A stretch of 64,000 nt of DNA from Morococcus cerebrosus (GTDB lineage: Bacteria; Pseudomonadota; Gammaproteobacteria; Burkholderiales; Neisseriaceae). Under the pieces are notes generated by a model that saw only the letters and a list, made by a program, of their open reading frames with translations, searched no databases and was not told the origin of the DNA. Both the position numbers and the translations under genes were made by a program. The stretch lies in assembly GCF_022749515.1 (NCBI RefSeq), contig NZ_CP094242.1, positions 1,674,001 to 1,738,000 on the forward strand, read 5' to 3'. Numbering within the stretch: the first letter of the stretch is position 1; every line of letters starts with the position of its first letter. Positions 8,976 to 17,699 of the stretch are shown one piece after another.

Positions 8976-9944
8976 TCAGAACAAGGCTTCAATCCTTAAC
9001 AGCGCGCCGACGCGGTGTTTTTGGTTTTCCTTGCGGTTGTTGTAGTAGTTGACTTCGGTTTGGGTAAACAGCCAGTTGCGCCAAATCGGTTGGCGGTAGG
9101 TGGTAAACGGACCGTAGGTATTGAGGGCGGCTTTGCGTTTTTCGATATTGCCGCCGGTGTACACGCCGTAGTTGACGTGTCGGTGTTTGCCGAGGTTGTG
9201 TTGGCGGAAGAGGCTGTTGCCCCATGTCCAGTCTTCGGTTTTATCGTGTTCGTATTGCAGGTGTGCCTGATTGGCGATAAAGCTTTTTTCGCTGGGGATG
9301 TAGCGCGTTTCCCAGTTGGTACGGACATGGTGTTTGCTCTTGATGCCGTAACGGTAGATTTGCTCCAAACTGGTGTCGATGTTGTCGGTCAGTTGCCAAT
9401 TGCTCGAGCTTTTGGCGCGGGCGTACAGGTCGCTGCCGGAGCGGATACCGATATCGAAGTCGGTATCGGTGTGCTGTTTTGCGAATGCTTCAGACCAGCG
9501 TACGGCAATGGAAGCATTGTTGTCGCGGCTTTGGGATGCATCGAATATCCTGCCGTTGGTATTGGTACGGTTGCGGTAGGCGTTGGCTTCGTGTTTCAAC
9601 TCGTCGTCCAAAGAGTCGTCACCGAAAACCACATGGACTTTTTTCTCCAAGGTCGGCAGTTTCAGACGACCCCGTACGCGGGGCGTCACGGTAAACTTGT
9701 CTTCAGGGTTCCATTCGGTATCGAGCATGACGCGAAGGTTGGCATCGGCAGGATGGTCGGGATTTGGTTCGCCAAACCAGTCGTCTATGCGGTTGGACCA
9801 TTTGTCCAAGCGTTTGGAAACTCCTTTGTGGCGGTGGTCCAACCAAGTGTCGCCGTCGGCGGGCGGTTCGTCGTTCGCTGCAGCCATCGTCGGGAAAAGG
9901 ATAAGCAGGGTGAGTAGGGATAACGTAGAGGTTCGGAGAGTCAT
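8976..9944 (-). CDS. Predicted outer-membrane beta-barrel protein, unknown function
   Basis: Predicted 322 residues, starting at the ATG 9942-9944, which gives a signal peptide (MTLRTSTLSLLTLLILFPTMAAA). An AGGA ribosome site precedes it; the longer in-frame extension upstream lacks a signal. The mature part has alternating polar/hydrophobic strands rich in Tyr, Trp, Arg and Asn (for example TNWETRYIPSEKSFIANQAHLQYEHD) and ends in Phe (LLRIEALF). That is the C-terminal aromatic signature of BAM-inserted barrels. No plug, porin or autotransporter motif is visible. It is probably a conserved neisserial protein with no assigned role. The barrel call is inference from strand periodicity and the terminal Phe. 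Confidence 0.75.
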   Translation of the reverse strand: MTLRTSTLSLLTLLILFPTMAAANDEPPADGDTWLDHRHKGVSKRLDKWSNRIDDWFGEPNPDHPADANLRVMLDTEWNPEDKFTVTPRVRGRLKLPTLEKKVHVVFGDDSLDDELKHEANAYRNRTNTNGRIFDASQSRDNNASIAVRWSEAFAKQHTDTDFDIGIRSGSDLYARAKSSSNWQLTDNIDTSLEQIYRYGIKSKHHVRTNWETRYIPSEKSFIANQAHLQYEHDKTEDWTWGNSLFRQHNLGKHRHVNYGVYTGGNIEKRKAALNTYGPFTTYRQPIWRNWLFTQTEVNYYNNRKENQKHRVGALLRIEALF

Positions 9945-10110
9945 TGTTTTTCCTAGCTTAAAGCATAAAGCTATTATGGACGGTATCTTAGGGGTAATGC
10001 AAGTCGTCTGAAAAAGGCTGTGATAAAATCCTGCACGCTCGGTTTGCCGCCGTTCTGTTGTGCAGAAAAGCATTCAAGCGGGCGCATACCAATACATTAA
10101 GGAAAACCGA

Positions 10111-11094
10111 ATGAGTATTTTGTCGAAAATTTTTGGGAACAAGCCGTCCGGCGAAACGGTACAAGAGCCGCGCAGACTTTCCGCGCAGGAAAAAAGCGAG
10201 GGCGCGGCGCGGGCGATTTATGCGAAAGATAAAGTGTATGTGCCGCTGTCTGCCATGCAGGCGGATGTGTCGGAAGGGACGGGCATCCCTTATATAGGTC
10301 GTCTGAAAGACGGGCGGACGGTTTTATATCTGTTTGAAACCTATGAAGCGGCGCGGGCTTTTTCAGACGGGCAGGACGGCGCTTTAGACGGCATCGGCTT
10401 GGTCGGTGCGTTGGATAAGGCGGACCAGTTCAATAATCTGAACAATGTCCTGCGTGTTGCGCACTCGTTGGGCATTCAACTGATGGAATACCGAGGGCAG
10501 GGCGGCGAGCATTTCGAATGCGCGCTTTCGTGGCTGATGCGTGTCAACGGCGCGGATGGCATGGCGGCTTCCCGAGAAAAAATGGAGGCGTTGTCCATCG
10601 GCACCGATGCCAAGCTGCCGCTGCAATTTCACCCGATAGCCATTGTCGGTTTTTCCAATCCCTATAAGGTTACACCTGCGCGGGCGGAGGAATTGTTCAA
10701 GCAGTTTACGAATGTCGAAAATGAGGAATTGCTGAATTTTTTTGCCGGCAACACGCCGCAGGAGAATGTGTTGCTGATCGGGCTGGTGGAAAAATATTCG
10801 GCGGATTTGGCGAAATCCGTGAAGTATATCGTTTGGAACCAACTGGCGGAGCAGCCGCTTTTTGTCGGGATAAGCCTCAAAGACGGCGGACTTTACGCGC
10901 GGGACGGTTATTTATACCTCTTTTACACCGACCGTTTCCAACACATGGGACCTGCCGGCTGCCATCCCGTTTCCGGCAAGGAAGCCGTGTTGGACTTGGT
11001 TCGTCGCCACGAACTGAAAGGCATCGCCCTGACCGACGGACTGCACAATATGGCGCGGTTTGAAAACGACGTGATTTTCCAAGACGGGGAATAG
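10111..11094 (+). CDS. Hypothetical protein, 327 aa
   Basis: The ATG at 10111 is preceded by AAGGAAAACC and gives MSILSKIFGNKPSGETVQEP, a typical short basic start. The protein has no signal peptide or membrane segment, so it should be cytoplasmic. It looks like two alpha/beta halves: about 45-130 (KVYVPLSAMQADVSEGTGIPYIG, then LKDGRTVLYLFETYEAARAF) and 150-327. The first half faintly recalls SseB-type domains (short strand, 'VPL', then 'LPVFTS'-like segments), but I would not name it on that. It stands alone; an IS1655 end remnant lies downstream. Confidence 0.7.
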   Translation: MSILSKIFGNKPSGETVQEPRRLSAQEKSEGAARAIYAKDKVYVPLSAMQADVSEGTGIPYIGRLKDGRTVLYLFETYEAARAFSDGQDGALDGIGLVGALDKADQFNNLNNVLRVAHSLGIQLMEYRGQGGEHFECALSWLMRVNGADGMAASREKMEALSIGTDAKLPLQFHPIAIVGFSNPYKVTPARAEELFKQFTNVENEELLNFFAGNTPQENVLLIGLVEKYSADLAKSVKYIVWNQLAEQPLFVGISLKDGGLYARDGYLYLFYTDRFQHMGPAGCHPVSGKEAVLDLVRRHELKGIALTDGLHNMARFENDVIFQDGE

Positions 11095-11130
11095 CGGAAA
11101 CCTCCCTGCCTCGGCTTGAAATAAAGGGGC

Positions 11131-11157
11131 CTTGGATTCGGATTTCAAGTGCAACAC
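11131..11157. repeat. Solo IS1655 terminal-repeat remnant
   Basis: These 27 bases, beginning CTTGGATTCGGATTTC and ending GTGCAACAC, are identical to the outer end of the intact IS1655 copy at 38249-38275. A DUS half (TTCAGACGACCT) follows at 11162-11173. No transposase remains. It is a scar of a lost insertion or a short gene-conversion tract. Confidence 0.75.
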
Positions 11158-11287
11158 AGGCTTTCAGACGACCTTTTTTGTTTTCGCGTCAATTCTCCCT
11201 AAGCCGGGTTTAATTGAGTTAAACCGCGAATTAAATGACGGAATTTTGTTACACTCGGCATTTTACACTTCACACAAAGGAAACATC

Positions 11288-11710
11288 ATGGCATTAATGG
11301 ACAGTCTGCTGAACGCGGCAGCACAAGCACTGGGCGGTAAAGACGGTAGCGGCGCACAAAACTCTCTGACCGATATGGCGATGGATTTGGTACGTCAGCA
11401 AGGCGGAGTGGGCAGTCTGATCAACCAGTTGCAACAAGGCGGATTGGGCGACGTATTGAACAGCTGGGTTTCCAACCAACAAGACAACGCGCCCATATCC
11501 GGCAGCGATTTGCAAAACGCGCTGGGCAGCGACACCATCAGCCAAGTGGCGAAAAAGTTCGGCATTGATGCCAACCAGGCGGGCGACCTGCTGGCTCAAG
11601 TCCTGCCCAACCTCGTTGATAAAGCCACCCCCAACGGCTCGGCGCAGGAAGCCGACGGTTTCGGCTTGGACGACATCGCCTCCGCCATACTGAAAAACTT
11701 CACCAAATAA
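11288..11710 (+). CDS. YidB family protein (DUF937)
   Basis: A 140-residue protein with the YidB layout: a helical N-terminus MALMDSLLNAAAQALGGKDG, a Gln/Gly-rich middle (LVRQQGGVGSLINQLQQGGLGDVLNSWV) and a C-terminal helical half (DTISQVAKKFGIDANQAGDLLAQVLPNLVDKATP). The ATG at 11288 follows the strong ribosome site AAAGGAAAC; upstream codons belong to the leader. No signal or TM segment is seen. The family is widespread and has no clear role. Terminated by a DUS pair. Confidence 0.88.
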   Translation: MALMDSLLNAAAQALGGKDGSGAQNSLTDMAMDLVRQQGGVGSLINQLQQGGLGDVLNSWVSNQQDNAPISGSDLQNALGSDTISQVAKKFGIDANQAGDLLAQVLPNLVDKATPNGSAQEADGFGLDDIASAILKNFTK

Positions 11711-11728
11711 GTGGTACTTTAAACAAAA

Positions 11729-11760
11729 AGGTCGTCTGAAAACATTCTTTCAGACGACCT
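11729..11760. terminator. Inverted DUS pair between yidB-like gene and Nudix gene
   Basis: AGGTCGTCTGAA (11729-11740), 8-bp loop, TTCAGACGACCT (11749-11760), followed by a T run on the plus strand. It sits between convergent genes. Confidence 0.85.
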
Positions 11761-11778
11761 TTTTACATCCTTTTCACA

Positions 11779-12312
11779 TCAATCCTGCATCAGCCAATAT
11801 TGCAGGCCGATTAGGGTTTTGCCGTCTTTGATTTCGTTGTGTGCCAAAGCGGTGCGGGCTTCTTCCTTGCTCATCAGGACGGTTTCGGTGATTTCGTCTT
11901 CGTCGTTGCTCAAGGTGCTGCCGAGGCGCACGCCTTCTGCTTGGTAGAAGTACATTTTTTCGTCGCAGAAGCCGATGGCGGTGTAGAAGCTGCTGATGAG
12001 TTTGACGCGGTCGGCGGTGTACGGGGTTTCTTCCGCCAGCTCGCGCAGGGCGCATTCGGCGGGGTCTTCGCCTGCATCGAGTTTGCCGGCGGGTAGCTCA
12101 AGCGTGGCAGCGTCTGCGGCGTAACGCCATTGGCGTACGAGCACGGCTTTGCCCTCTTCGGTAACCGCTAAAACGCAGGCCGCGCCGGGATGGCGGATGA
12201 CGATGCGCTGGCTTTCGTTGCCGTTGGGCAGGCGGACTTTGTCGCGGTTGATGGTAACAAATGAGCCTTGGTAAATCGGCTCGCTGCTGAGTTTGGTTTC
12301 TTTCAAATCCAT
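11779..12312 (-). CDS. Nudix hydrolase, ADP-ribose pyrophosphatase type
   Basis: A 177-residue Nudix protein. The Nudix box runs from Gly in GKLDAGED through REL and EE of CALRELAEET, with Pro where the consensus has the final Gly. The N-terminal part (RDKVRLPNGNESQRIVIRHPGAACVLAVTEEGKAVLVRQWRYA) matches the NudF/ADP-ribose pyrophosphatase group. It probably hydrolyses ADP-ribose or a related nucleoside diphosphate in the cytoplasm. It ends in the DUS hairpin shared with the convergent yidB-like gene. Confidence 0.9.
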   Translation of the reverse strand: MDLKETKLSSEPIYQGSFVTINRDKVRLPNGNESQRIVIRHPGAACVLAVTEEGKAVLVRQWRYAADAATLELPAGKLDAGEDPAECALRELAEETPYTADRVKLISSFYTAIGFCDEKMYFYQAEGVRLGSTLSNDEDEITETVLMSKEEARTALAHNEIKDGKTLIGLQYWLMQD

Positions 12313-12345
12313 TTGCGTGTTCTCTTTGTAAAGTTTGATACGGAG

Positions 12346-12403
12346 TCGTCTGAAAATCGGGAATGAGTTTTAACTTCGTTGAAGCCGAGCTTTCAGACGA
12401 CCT
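12346..12403 (-). repeat. DUS pair between folB and the Nudix gene
   Basis: GTCGTCTGAA at 12346-12355 and TTCAGACGACCT at 12392-12403, with a further partial copy (CTCGTCTGAA) near 12422. The pair lies past the folB stop and may terminate it; the imperfect copies make this less sure. Confidence 0.6.
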
Positions 12404-12468
12404 CTTGAGTCAAGAAGCAGCTCGTCTGAAAAGAGCGAATCAGGTTTCGCTAAACCGTTTGTACTGCT

Positions 12469-12819
12469 TTAAATCCTGCTGCGTTCGATTTCAATGCCGA
12501 CTTCTTTGACATCGGGCAGGATGCCGGGCTTGATGATTTTGACGCGCACACTCAACGCGCCGAAATTGTCGAGGATGAGTTTGGCGATGTGTTCCGCCAA
12601 TGATTCGAGCAAGAGGAAGCTTTGTTCGGCAAGGCTTGCCCTGACGGCTTCGCAGACTTCGCCGTAGTGGACGGTATTGCCGATGTGGTCATCCTGACCG
12701 CTTTGTTCGGGGATGCCGATGTCCAAGTCCAAAATCAGGGTTTGGGGGCGTTCGCGTTCCCAGTCGTACACGCCGATTAAGGTGTCCGCCTTCATGCCGC
12801 GTAAAAAGATTTTGTCCAT
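12469..12819 (-). CDS. folB: Dihydroneopterin aldolase
   Basis: FolB converts 7,8-dihydroneopterin to 6-hydroxymethyl-dihydropterin in folate synthesis. The 116-residue protein begins MDKIFLRGMKADTLIGVYDWER and has TLILDLDIGI, the TVHYGEV segment, and LLESLAEHIAKLIL with the conserved Glu, then KIIKPGILPDVKEVGIEIER with the catalytic Lys. The ATG at 12817-12819 gives the family length; the in-frame extension upstream overlaps the plsY promoter region. It is divergent from plsY, a pairing common in Proteobacteria. Confidence 0.95.
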   Translation of the reverse strand: MDKIFLRGMKADTLIGVYDWERERPQTLILDLDIGIPEQSGQDDHIGNTVHYGEVCEAVRASLAEQSFLLLESLAEHIAKLILDNFGALSVRVKIIKPGILPDVKEVGIEIERSRI

Positions 12820-12875
12820 TTGCCTGCCTGTTTTTTTGATAAAATGAGCGTCCCATTTTAAGTAAAGCATCTGAA

Positions 12876-13487
12876 ATGTTCAATGTATCCGCCGTTATCG
12901 CGGCTTATTTAATCGGTTCGCTGTCGTTTGCCGTCATTGTTTCCAAATATTACGGCATGGACGATCCGCGCACTTACGGCTCGGGCAACCCCGGCGCGAC
13001 CAATGTTTTGCGCAGCGGCAAGAAAAAAGCGGCGGCACTGACTTTGCTGGGCGACGCGCTCAAAGGTTTGGTGGCGGTGGTTTTGGCACGCTGTCTGCAA
13101 GATGCTTTGAATCTGTCGGACATCACCATAGCAGCGGTTGCCGTCGCCGCGTTGGTCGGACATATGTGGCCGCTGTTTTTCAGCTTTAAAGGCGGCAAGG
13201 GCGTGGCAACTGCTTTGGGCGTATTGCTGGCGCTTTCTCCTGCAACGGCTTTGGTTTGCGCGGCAATTTGGCTGGTGATGGCGTTCGGCTTTAAAGTGTC
13301 CTCGCTTGCCGCGCTCGCCGCCACCGTAGCCGCGCCGCTCGTCGCCTTCTGGCTGATGCCCTACCCTTCTTGGGCTTGGGCGACCGTCGTCATCGCCGTG
13401 CTGGTGTTGTACCGCCATAAAAGCAATATCCAAAACCTGATTCAAGGCAAAGAAGGCAAAATCGGAGACAAGGCGGACAAGCCTTAA
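12876..13487 (+). CDS. plsY: Glycerol-3-phosphate acyltransferase PlsY
   Basis: PlsY transfers an acyl group from acyl-phosphate to glycerol-3-phosphate at the inner membrane, the first step of phospholipid synthesis. The 203-residue protein has the five-helix layout and all three loop motifs: SYGSGNPGATNVLR-type (here TYGSGNPGATNVLRSGKKKAA), GHMWPLFFSFKGGKGVATALG, and the YRHKSNIQNLIQGKE tail. The ATG at 12876 directly precedes the first helix. It is divergent from folB with 56 bp between starts, which leaves room for overlapping promoters. Confidence 0.96.
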   Translation: MFNVSAVIAAYLIGSLSFAVIVSKYYGMDDPRTYGSGNPGATNVLRSGKKKAAALTLLGDALKGLVAVVLARCLQDALNLSDITIAAVAVAALVGHMWPLFFSFKGGKGVATALGVLLALSPATALVCAAIWLVMAFGFKVSSLAALAATVAAPLVAFWLMPYPSWAWATVVIAVLVLYRHKSNIQNLIQGKEGKIGDKADKP

Positions 13488-13501
13488 ACCTGATTTTATT
13501 T

Positions 13502-13546
13502 TTCAGACGACCTGTCTGATTGCGTAATGAACCAAGGTCGTCTGAA
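13502..13546 (+). terminator. Inverted DUS pair behind plsY
   Basis: TTCAGACGACCT (13502-13513) and AGGTCGTCTGAA (13535-13546), 15 bp past the plsY stop. Confidence 0.75.
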
Positions 13547-13650
13547 AACCTTTCAATCTACGCTGCGGCATCGCCTTAACCCGCCGGCAGGTATCGAAAA
13601 CCGATTTAATCCATTATAATCAAGCTCTTTTGTTTCACAGCCAAACTTCC

Positions 13651-15102
13651 ATGCCGAAACGCCCGTTCAAAACCGTCCTGACCGCCTTTACCTTGGCCGC
13701 GCTGTCTGCCTGCTCGCTGGTCAAGTATCAGCCTGTCGCCACCATCAATAAAATTGATATGAACCAAGGCTATCGTTTTGAAACCAGCCAGTTTCGGCGC
13801 GAAGAAGACGACACCTTCATCATCCTGATGCTTTCCGGCGGCGGAACGCGCGCGGCGGCGTTGGGCTACGGCGTGTTGGAACAGCTTCAGCAGCAAAAAG
13901 TCACCATCGGCGGCAAAAGCAAGTCGCTGATGTCCAATGTCGATTTGGTGGTCGGCGTATCCGGCGGCTCCGTCCTCGCCGCCTACTTCGCGCTCAAAGG
14001 CGAAGAAACCATCCCCATATTTTACAAGCGTTTCCTTCACCAAAATTTCCAACGCCAAGTCGTCAAACAAGCCTTTTCCATGTCCAACCTGCCCCGCCTC
14101 GCTTCGCCCGAATACGGACGCGGCGACCTCTTGCAGGAGCAGTTTGAAAACCACCTTTTCGGCAAAGCCACCTTCCGCGATTTGGAAATGCACGGCAAAG
14201 GCCCGTTCGCCATCATTTCCGCCACCGACATGGGCGCGGGCGAACGCCTGAACTTCACGCAAGAATACTTCGACCCCATGTGTATCGACTTGGGCAGATT
14301 GCGCCTGGCCCGCGCCGTTGCCGCCTCCAGCGCAGTGCCCATGATATTCGCCCCGATTACCCTCAACAACAACGGCGGCAACTGCGGCTACACCCTGCCG
14401 CCGCAACTGCAAATGACCGGCCTCGAATCGCAAAAGCAGCAAAACGCCACTTATCAAGAGTTTAAAAACAGGTTCAACAAATACAGCGACAGCAAAACCC
14501 GCCCTTACATCCACCTGATAGACGGCGGACTGACCGACAACCTCGGCATGCGCAGCCTCTTGGACATGACCGAAATCTATCCCGACAAAGTGTTGGAACA
14601 ACAAATCCGCAGCCGCAACCTGCGCCACATCGTCGTCATCAGCGTCAACGCCCAAAACCAAATCAGCAGCAATATGGACAAAACCGCTGCCGTACCCGGA
14701 TTCCGCGACGTCGTTACCGCCATCGTCAACATCCCCATCGACCAATACACCCAAGAATCCCAACGCCGCTTCCGCGCCTTCGTCGACAAACGCAACGAAA
14801 CCAGCCGACAAAACGGCGACGGAATCAGCTTTTCCTTCGTCAGCCTCAACCTCAAAGACCTGCCGCCCTCCGCGTTGCGCGACAAAGTGTTGAACATCCC
14901 CACCAGCTTCTACCTCCCGCCCGAAGACGTGGACAACCTGCGGACCGCCGCAGCGGAGCTGATGAAACAGTCCCAAGACTACCAAAAACTGCTGCAAGAA
15001 TTTGCCGCACACCCCAACCCCGAAAGCATCTTCGCCGAGCCGCCGCCACCCGACCCCAAAGACGGCAAAGCAGCCAAAAAACAAAACAAACCCATCCAAT
15101 AA
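13651..15102 (+). CDS. Patatin-like phospholipase lipoprotein
   Basis: Predicted 483 residues. The ATG at 13651 gives a lipoprotein signal ([21 protein letters not shown], lipobox Cys21), so the protein is probably membrane-anchored on the periplasmic side. The patatin fold is clear: the oxyanion segment [16 protein letters not shown] near residue 60, the nucleophile elbow GVSGGS near 110, and the catalytic Asp in [16 protein letters not shown] near 290-300. A ~200-residue C-terminal part and a Pro/Lys-rich tail follow. The Ser-Asp dyad implies lipid acyl hydrolase activity; the substrate is unknown. A CREE and DUS half lie directly downstream. Confidence 0.9.
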   Translation: MPKRPFKTVLTAFTLAALSACSLVKYQPVATINKIDMNQGYRFETSQFRREEDDTFIILMLSGGGTRAAALGYGVLEQLQQQKVTIGGKSKSLMSNVDLVVGVSGGSVLAAYFALKGEETIPIFYKRFLHQNFQRQVVKQAFSMSNLPRLASPEYGRGDLLQEQFENHLFGKATFRDLEMHGKGPFAIISATDMGAGERLNFTQEYFDPMCIDLGRLRLARAVAASSAVPMIFAPITLNNNGGNCGYTLPPQLQMTGLESQKQQNATYQEFKNRFNKYSDSKTRPYIHLIDGGLTDNLGMRSLLDMTEIYPDKVLEQQIRSRNLRHIVVISVNAQNQISSNMDKTAAVPGFRDVVTAIVNIPIDQYTQESQRRFRAFVDKRNETSRQNGDGISFSFVSLNLKDLPPSALRDKVLNIPTSFYLPPEDVDNLRTAAAELMKQSQDYQKLLQEFAAHPNPESIFAEPPPPDPKDGKAAKKQNKPIQ

Positions 15103-15130
15103 CCACACCACAACCCTTTCAGACGACCCA

Positions 15131-15237
15131 TATAGTGGAGTAAATTTAAATCAGGACAAGGCGACGAAGCCGCAGACAGTACAGATAGTACGGCAAGGCA
15201 AGGCAACGCCGTACTGGTTTAAATTTAATCCACTATA
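15131..15237. repeat. Correia repeat element, short class, 107 bp
   Basis: TATAGTGGAGTAAATTTAAA at the left and its near complement TTTAAATTTAATCCACTATA at the right (one mismatch, GAG for GAT). It lies 44 bp before the queH start. CREE ends can provide a sigma70-type -10 sequence, so it may influence queH expression. Confidence 0.92.
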
Positions 15238-15281
15238 AAACCCAAAGGTCGTCTGAAACACCGAAACGGAACACCCCGATC

Positions 15282-16025
15282 ATGAACGACAAAACCAGCC
15301 CCATCGTTACCGACATCAACCGCCCCGTCCTCGTCCCGCCCGGCGGCCATAAAAAAGTCCTCTTGCATTCCTGCTGCGCCCCGTGCAGCGGCGAAGTGAT
15401 GGAAGCCATGCTCGCCAGCGGCATCGACTACACCATCTACTTCTACAACCCCAACATCCACCCGCTCAAAGAATACATGTTGCGCAAAGAAGAAAACATG
15501 CGCTTCGCCGACAAATTCGGCATCCCCTTCATCGACAAAGACGACGACTACGAAAACGACCGCAAAGAATGGTTCGCCAAAGCCAAAGGCATGGAATTCG
15601 AACCCGAACGCGGCATCCGCTGCACCATGTGTTTCGACATGCGTTTCGAAAAAGCCGCCCAATACGCCCACGAAAACGGCTTCCCCGTCTTCACCAGCTC
15701 GCTGGGCATTTCCCGCTGGAAAAACATGGCGCAAATCAACGACTGCGGCCACCGCGCCGCCGCGCCCTACGACGATGTCGTCTATTGGGATTTCAACTGG
15801 CGCAAAGGCGGCGGCAGCGCGCGCATGATCGAAATCAGCAAACGCGAACACTTCTACCAACAAGAATACTGCGGCTGCGCCTACTCCCTGCGCGACTCCA
15901 ACGCCCACCGCAAATCGCAAGGCCGCATCCCCATCAAACTCGGCGTGCTGTATTACGGCGACGAGTCCACACAATACGAACCCTCGCCTGACGAACAGGC
16001 AGCCAAAATCGTTGTGGACAAATAA
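15282..16025 (+). CDS. queH: Epoxyqueuosine reductase QueH (DUF208)
   Basis: QueH carries out the final step of queuosine synthesis, reducing epoxyqueuosine in tRNA; it is the non-homologous alternative to QueG. The 247-residue protein has the family's cysteine pattern: [10 protein letters not shown] near residue 30, RCTMCFDMR near 110 and the [11 protein letters not shown] block near 195. It also has [12 protein letters not shown] and [12 protein letters not shown]. These Cys pairs bind the Fe-S cluster and catalytic metals. The tgt gene, which inserts the precursor base, is also in this window (60943). The start ATG at 15282 fits the CCAPC position in homologues. Confidence 0.95.
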   Translation: MNDKTSPIVTDINRPVLVPPGGHKKVLLHSCCAPCSGEVMEAMLASGIDYTIYFYNPNIHPLKEYMLRKEENMRFADKFGIPFIDKDDDYENDRKEWFAKAKGMEFEPERGIRCTMCFDMRFEKAAQYAHENGFPVFTSSLGISRWKNMAQINDCGHRAAAPYDDVVYWDFNWRKGGGSARMIEISKREHFYQQEYCGCAYSLRDSNAHRKSQGRIPIKLGVLYYGDESTQYEPSPDEQAAKIVVDK

Positions 16026-16906
16026 TTGATGTCGGTTTTATGAGACCTTTGCAAAATTCCCCAAAATCCCCTAAATTCCCACCAAGACATTTAGGGGATT
16101 TCCCATGAGCACCTTCTTCCAGCAAACCGCACAAGCCATGATTGCCAAACACATCGACCGCTTCCCATTATTGAAGTTGGATCAGGTGATTGATTGGCAA
16201 CCGATCGAACAATACCTGAACCGTCAAAGAACCCGTTACCTTAGAGACCACCGCGGCCGTCCCGCCTATCCCCTGTTGTCCATGTTCAAAGCCGTCCTGC
16301 TCGGACAATGGCACAGCCTCTCCGATCCCGAACTCGAACACAGCCTCATCACCCGCATCGATTTCAACCTGTTTTGCCGTTTTGACGAACTGAGCATCCC
16401 CGATTACAGCACCTCATGCCGCTACCGTAACTGGCTGGCGCAAGACGACACCCTGTCCGAATTGCTGGAACTGATTAACTGCCAACTGGCCGAAAAAAAC
16501 CTAAAAGTAGAGAAAGCATCCGCCGCCGTCATTGACGCCACCATTATTCAGACTGCCGGCAGCAAACAGCGTCAGGCCATAGAAGTCGACGAGGAAGGAC
16601 AAGTCAGCGGCCAAACCACACCGAGTAAGGACAAAGATGCCCGTTGGACAAAGAAAAACGGCCTCTACAACTCGGTTACAAACAACATACCCGTACCGAT
16701 GAGGAAGGCTATATCGAGAAACTGCACATCACTCCTGCCAATACCCATGAGTGCAACCATCTGTCCCCTTTGTTGGAAGGCATTGCCGAAGGTACGACCG
16801 TCTATGCCGACAAAGGCTACGACAGCAAGGAAAACCGGCAACATCTGAAAGAGCATCAGTTGTTAGAACGTGTTCATTGTCTCAGCCTCTGCTGTAAACT
16901 ATCGGC

Positions 16907-17215
16907 ATGAACAGAAAAACCTACCCAAGCGATATCAGTCGCGAGCAATTTGCGCCTCTCCTTCCCCTGCTGGAAAGTGCCCGTAAACGCACAGCGCCAC
17001 GCCAGGTGGACTTGTACGATGTCTTTTGTGCCATTCTCTACCTGCAACGCACTGGCTGCTCCTGGCGCGCTTTGCCGGGCGACTTCCCCAAATGGCGCAC
17101 CGTGCATTCCTACTTCCAGAGATGGACCGAACCACGCGAGAGTGGCATCAGCATCCTTGAGGAAGCATTAAAAAAATCAGGTAGTTGCGGAGCACCGCAA
17201 GCAGGGGCGCCATGA
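16907..17215 (+). CDS. IS5-family transposase, OrfA
   Basis: 102 residues, beginning MNRKTYPSDISREQFAPLLPLLE, with the DUF4096-type N-terminal domain (VDLYDVFCAILYLQRTGCSWRALPGDFPKW). This part binds the IS ends. A run of seven A residues at 17170-17176 (TTAAAAAAATC) lies near its end; slipping by one base there joins this frame to OrfB. The last ~12 residues after the A tract are probably only made without slippage. Confidence 0.88.
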   Translation: MNRKTYPSDISREQFAPLLPLLESARKRTAPRQVDLYDVFCAILYLQRTGCSWRALPGDFPKWRTVHSYFQRWTEPRESGISILEEALKKSGSCGAPQAGAP

Positions 17216-17249
17216 AGCAACTACTTTCCTGATTATTGATGCGCAGAGT

Positions 17250-17699
17250 GTGAAGAACACGGATACCGCCATGGAAAAAGGCTACGATGCGGGCAAGAAG
17301 GTTAGCGGTATCAAGCGACATATAGCGGTTGACACGCAAGGTTTGCCGCATGCCCTTGCGGTAACGACGGCGGATGTTACGGATAGAAAAGGCTGCCTGG
17401 TGGCATTGGAACGTGGGCGGGATAATCTTGGTGCGATACAAAAAATCCTTGCTGACGGTGGTTACACGGGTAAGGCATTTGCTTCGTCGGTACAGGAGTT
17501 GATTGGTGCGGAGGTAGAGATTGCCAAACGAAACGAATTGCACCGTTTTGCAGTATTGCCGAAGCGATGGGTAGTAGAGCGCAGCTTTTCCTGGTTGGAA
17601 AAGAACAGGCGGCTTTGGAAAAACTGCGAGCGTAAGTTGAGTACCAGTCTGCAAATGGTAGCTTTGGCTTTCTTGGGAGTCCTGCTACGAAGACTATGA
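17250..17699 (+). CDS. IS5-family transposase, OrfB (catalytic half)
   Basis: The frame is open from 17172; the GTG at 17250 is the first usable start, but the natural product is probably the OrfA-OrfB fusion made by +1 slippage at the A7 tract (17170-17176). It carries the DDE core: the first Asp in LIIDAQSVKNTD (just upstream of the GTG), the second Asp in ILADGGYTGKAF, and the Glu in RWVVERSFSWLEKNRRLWKN. The frame is intact to its stop, so this element may still be active. Confidence 0.85.
   Translation: MKNTDTAMEKGYDAGKKVSGIKRHIAVDTQGLPHALAVTTADVTDRKGCLVALERGRDNLGAIQKILADGGYTGKAFASSVQELIGAEVEIAKRNELHRFAVLPKRWVVERSFSWLEKNRRLWKNCERKLSTSLQMVALAFLGVLLRRL

Noticed and set aside
13606..15111. 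A 501-codon open frame on the minus strand
   Set aside because: Shadow of the patatin-like lipoprotein gene; the product is low-complexity Val/Gly/Asp-rich and has no family pattern.
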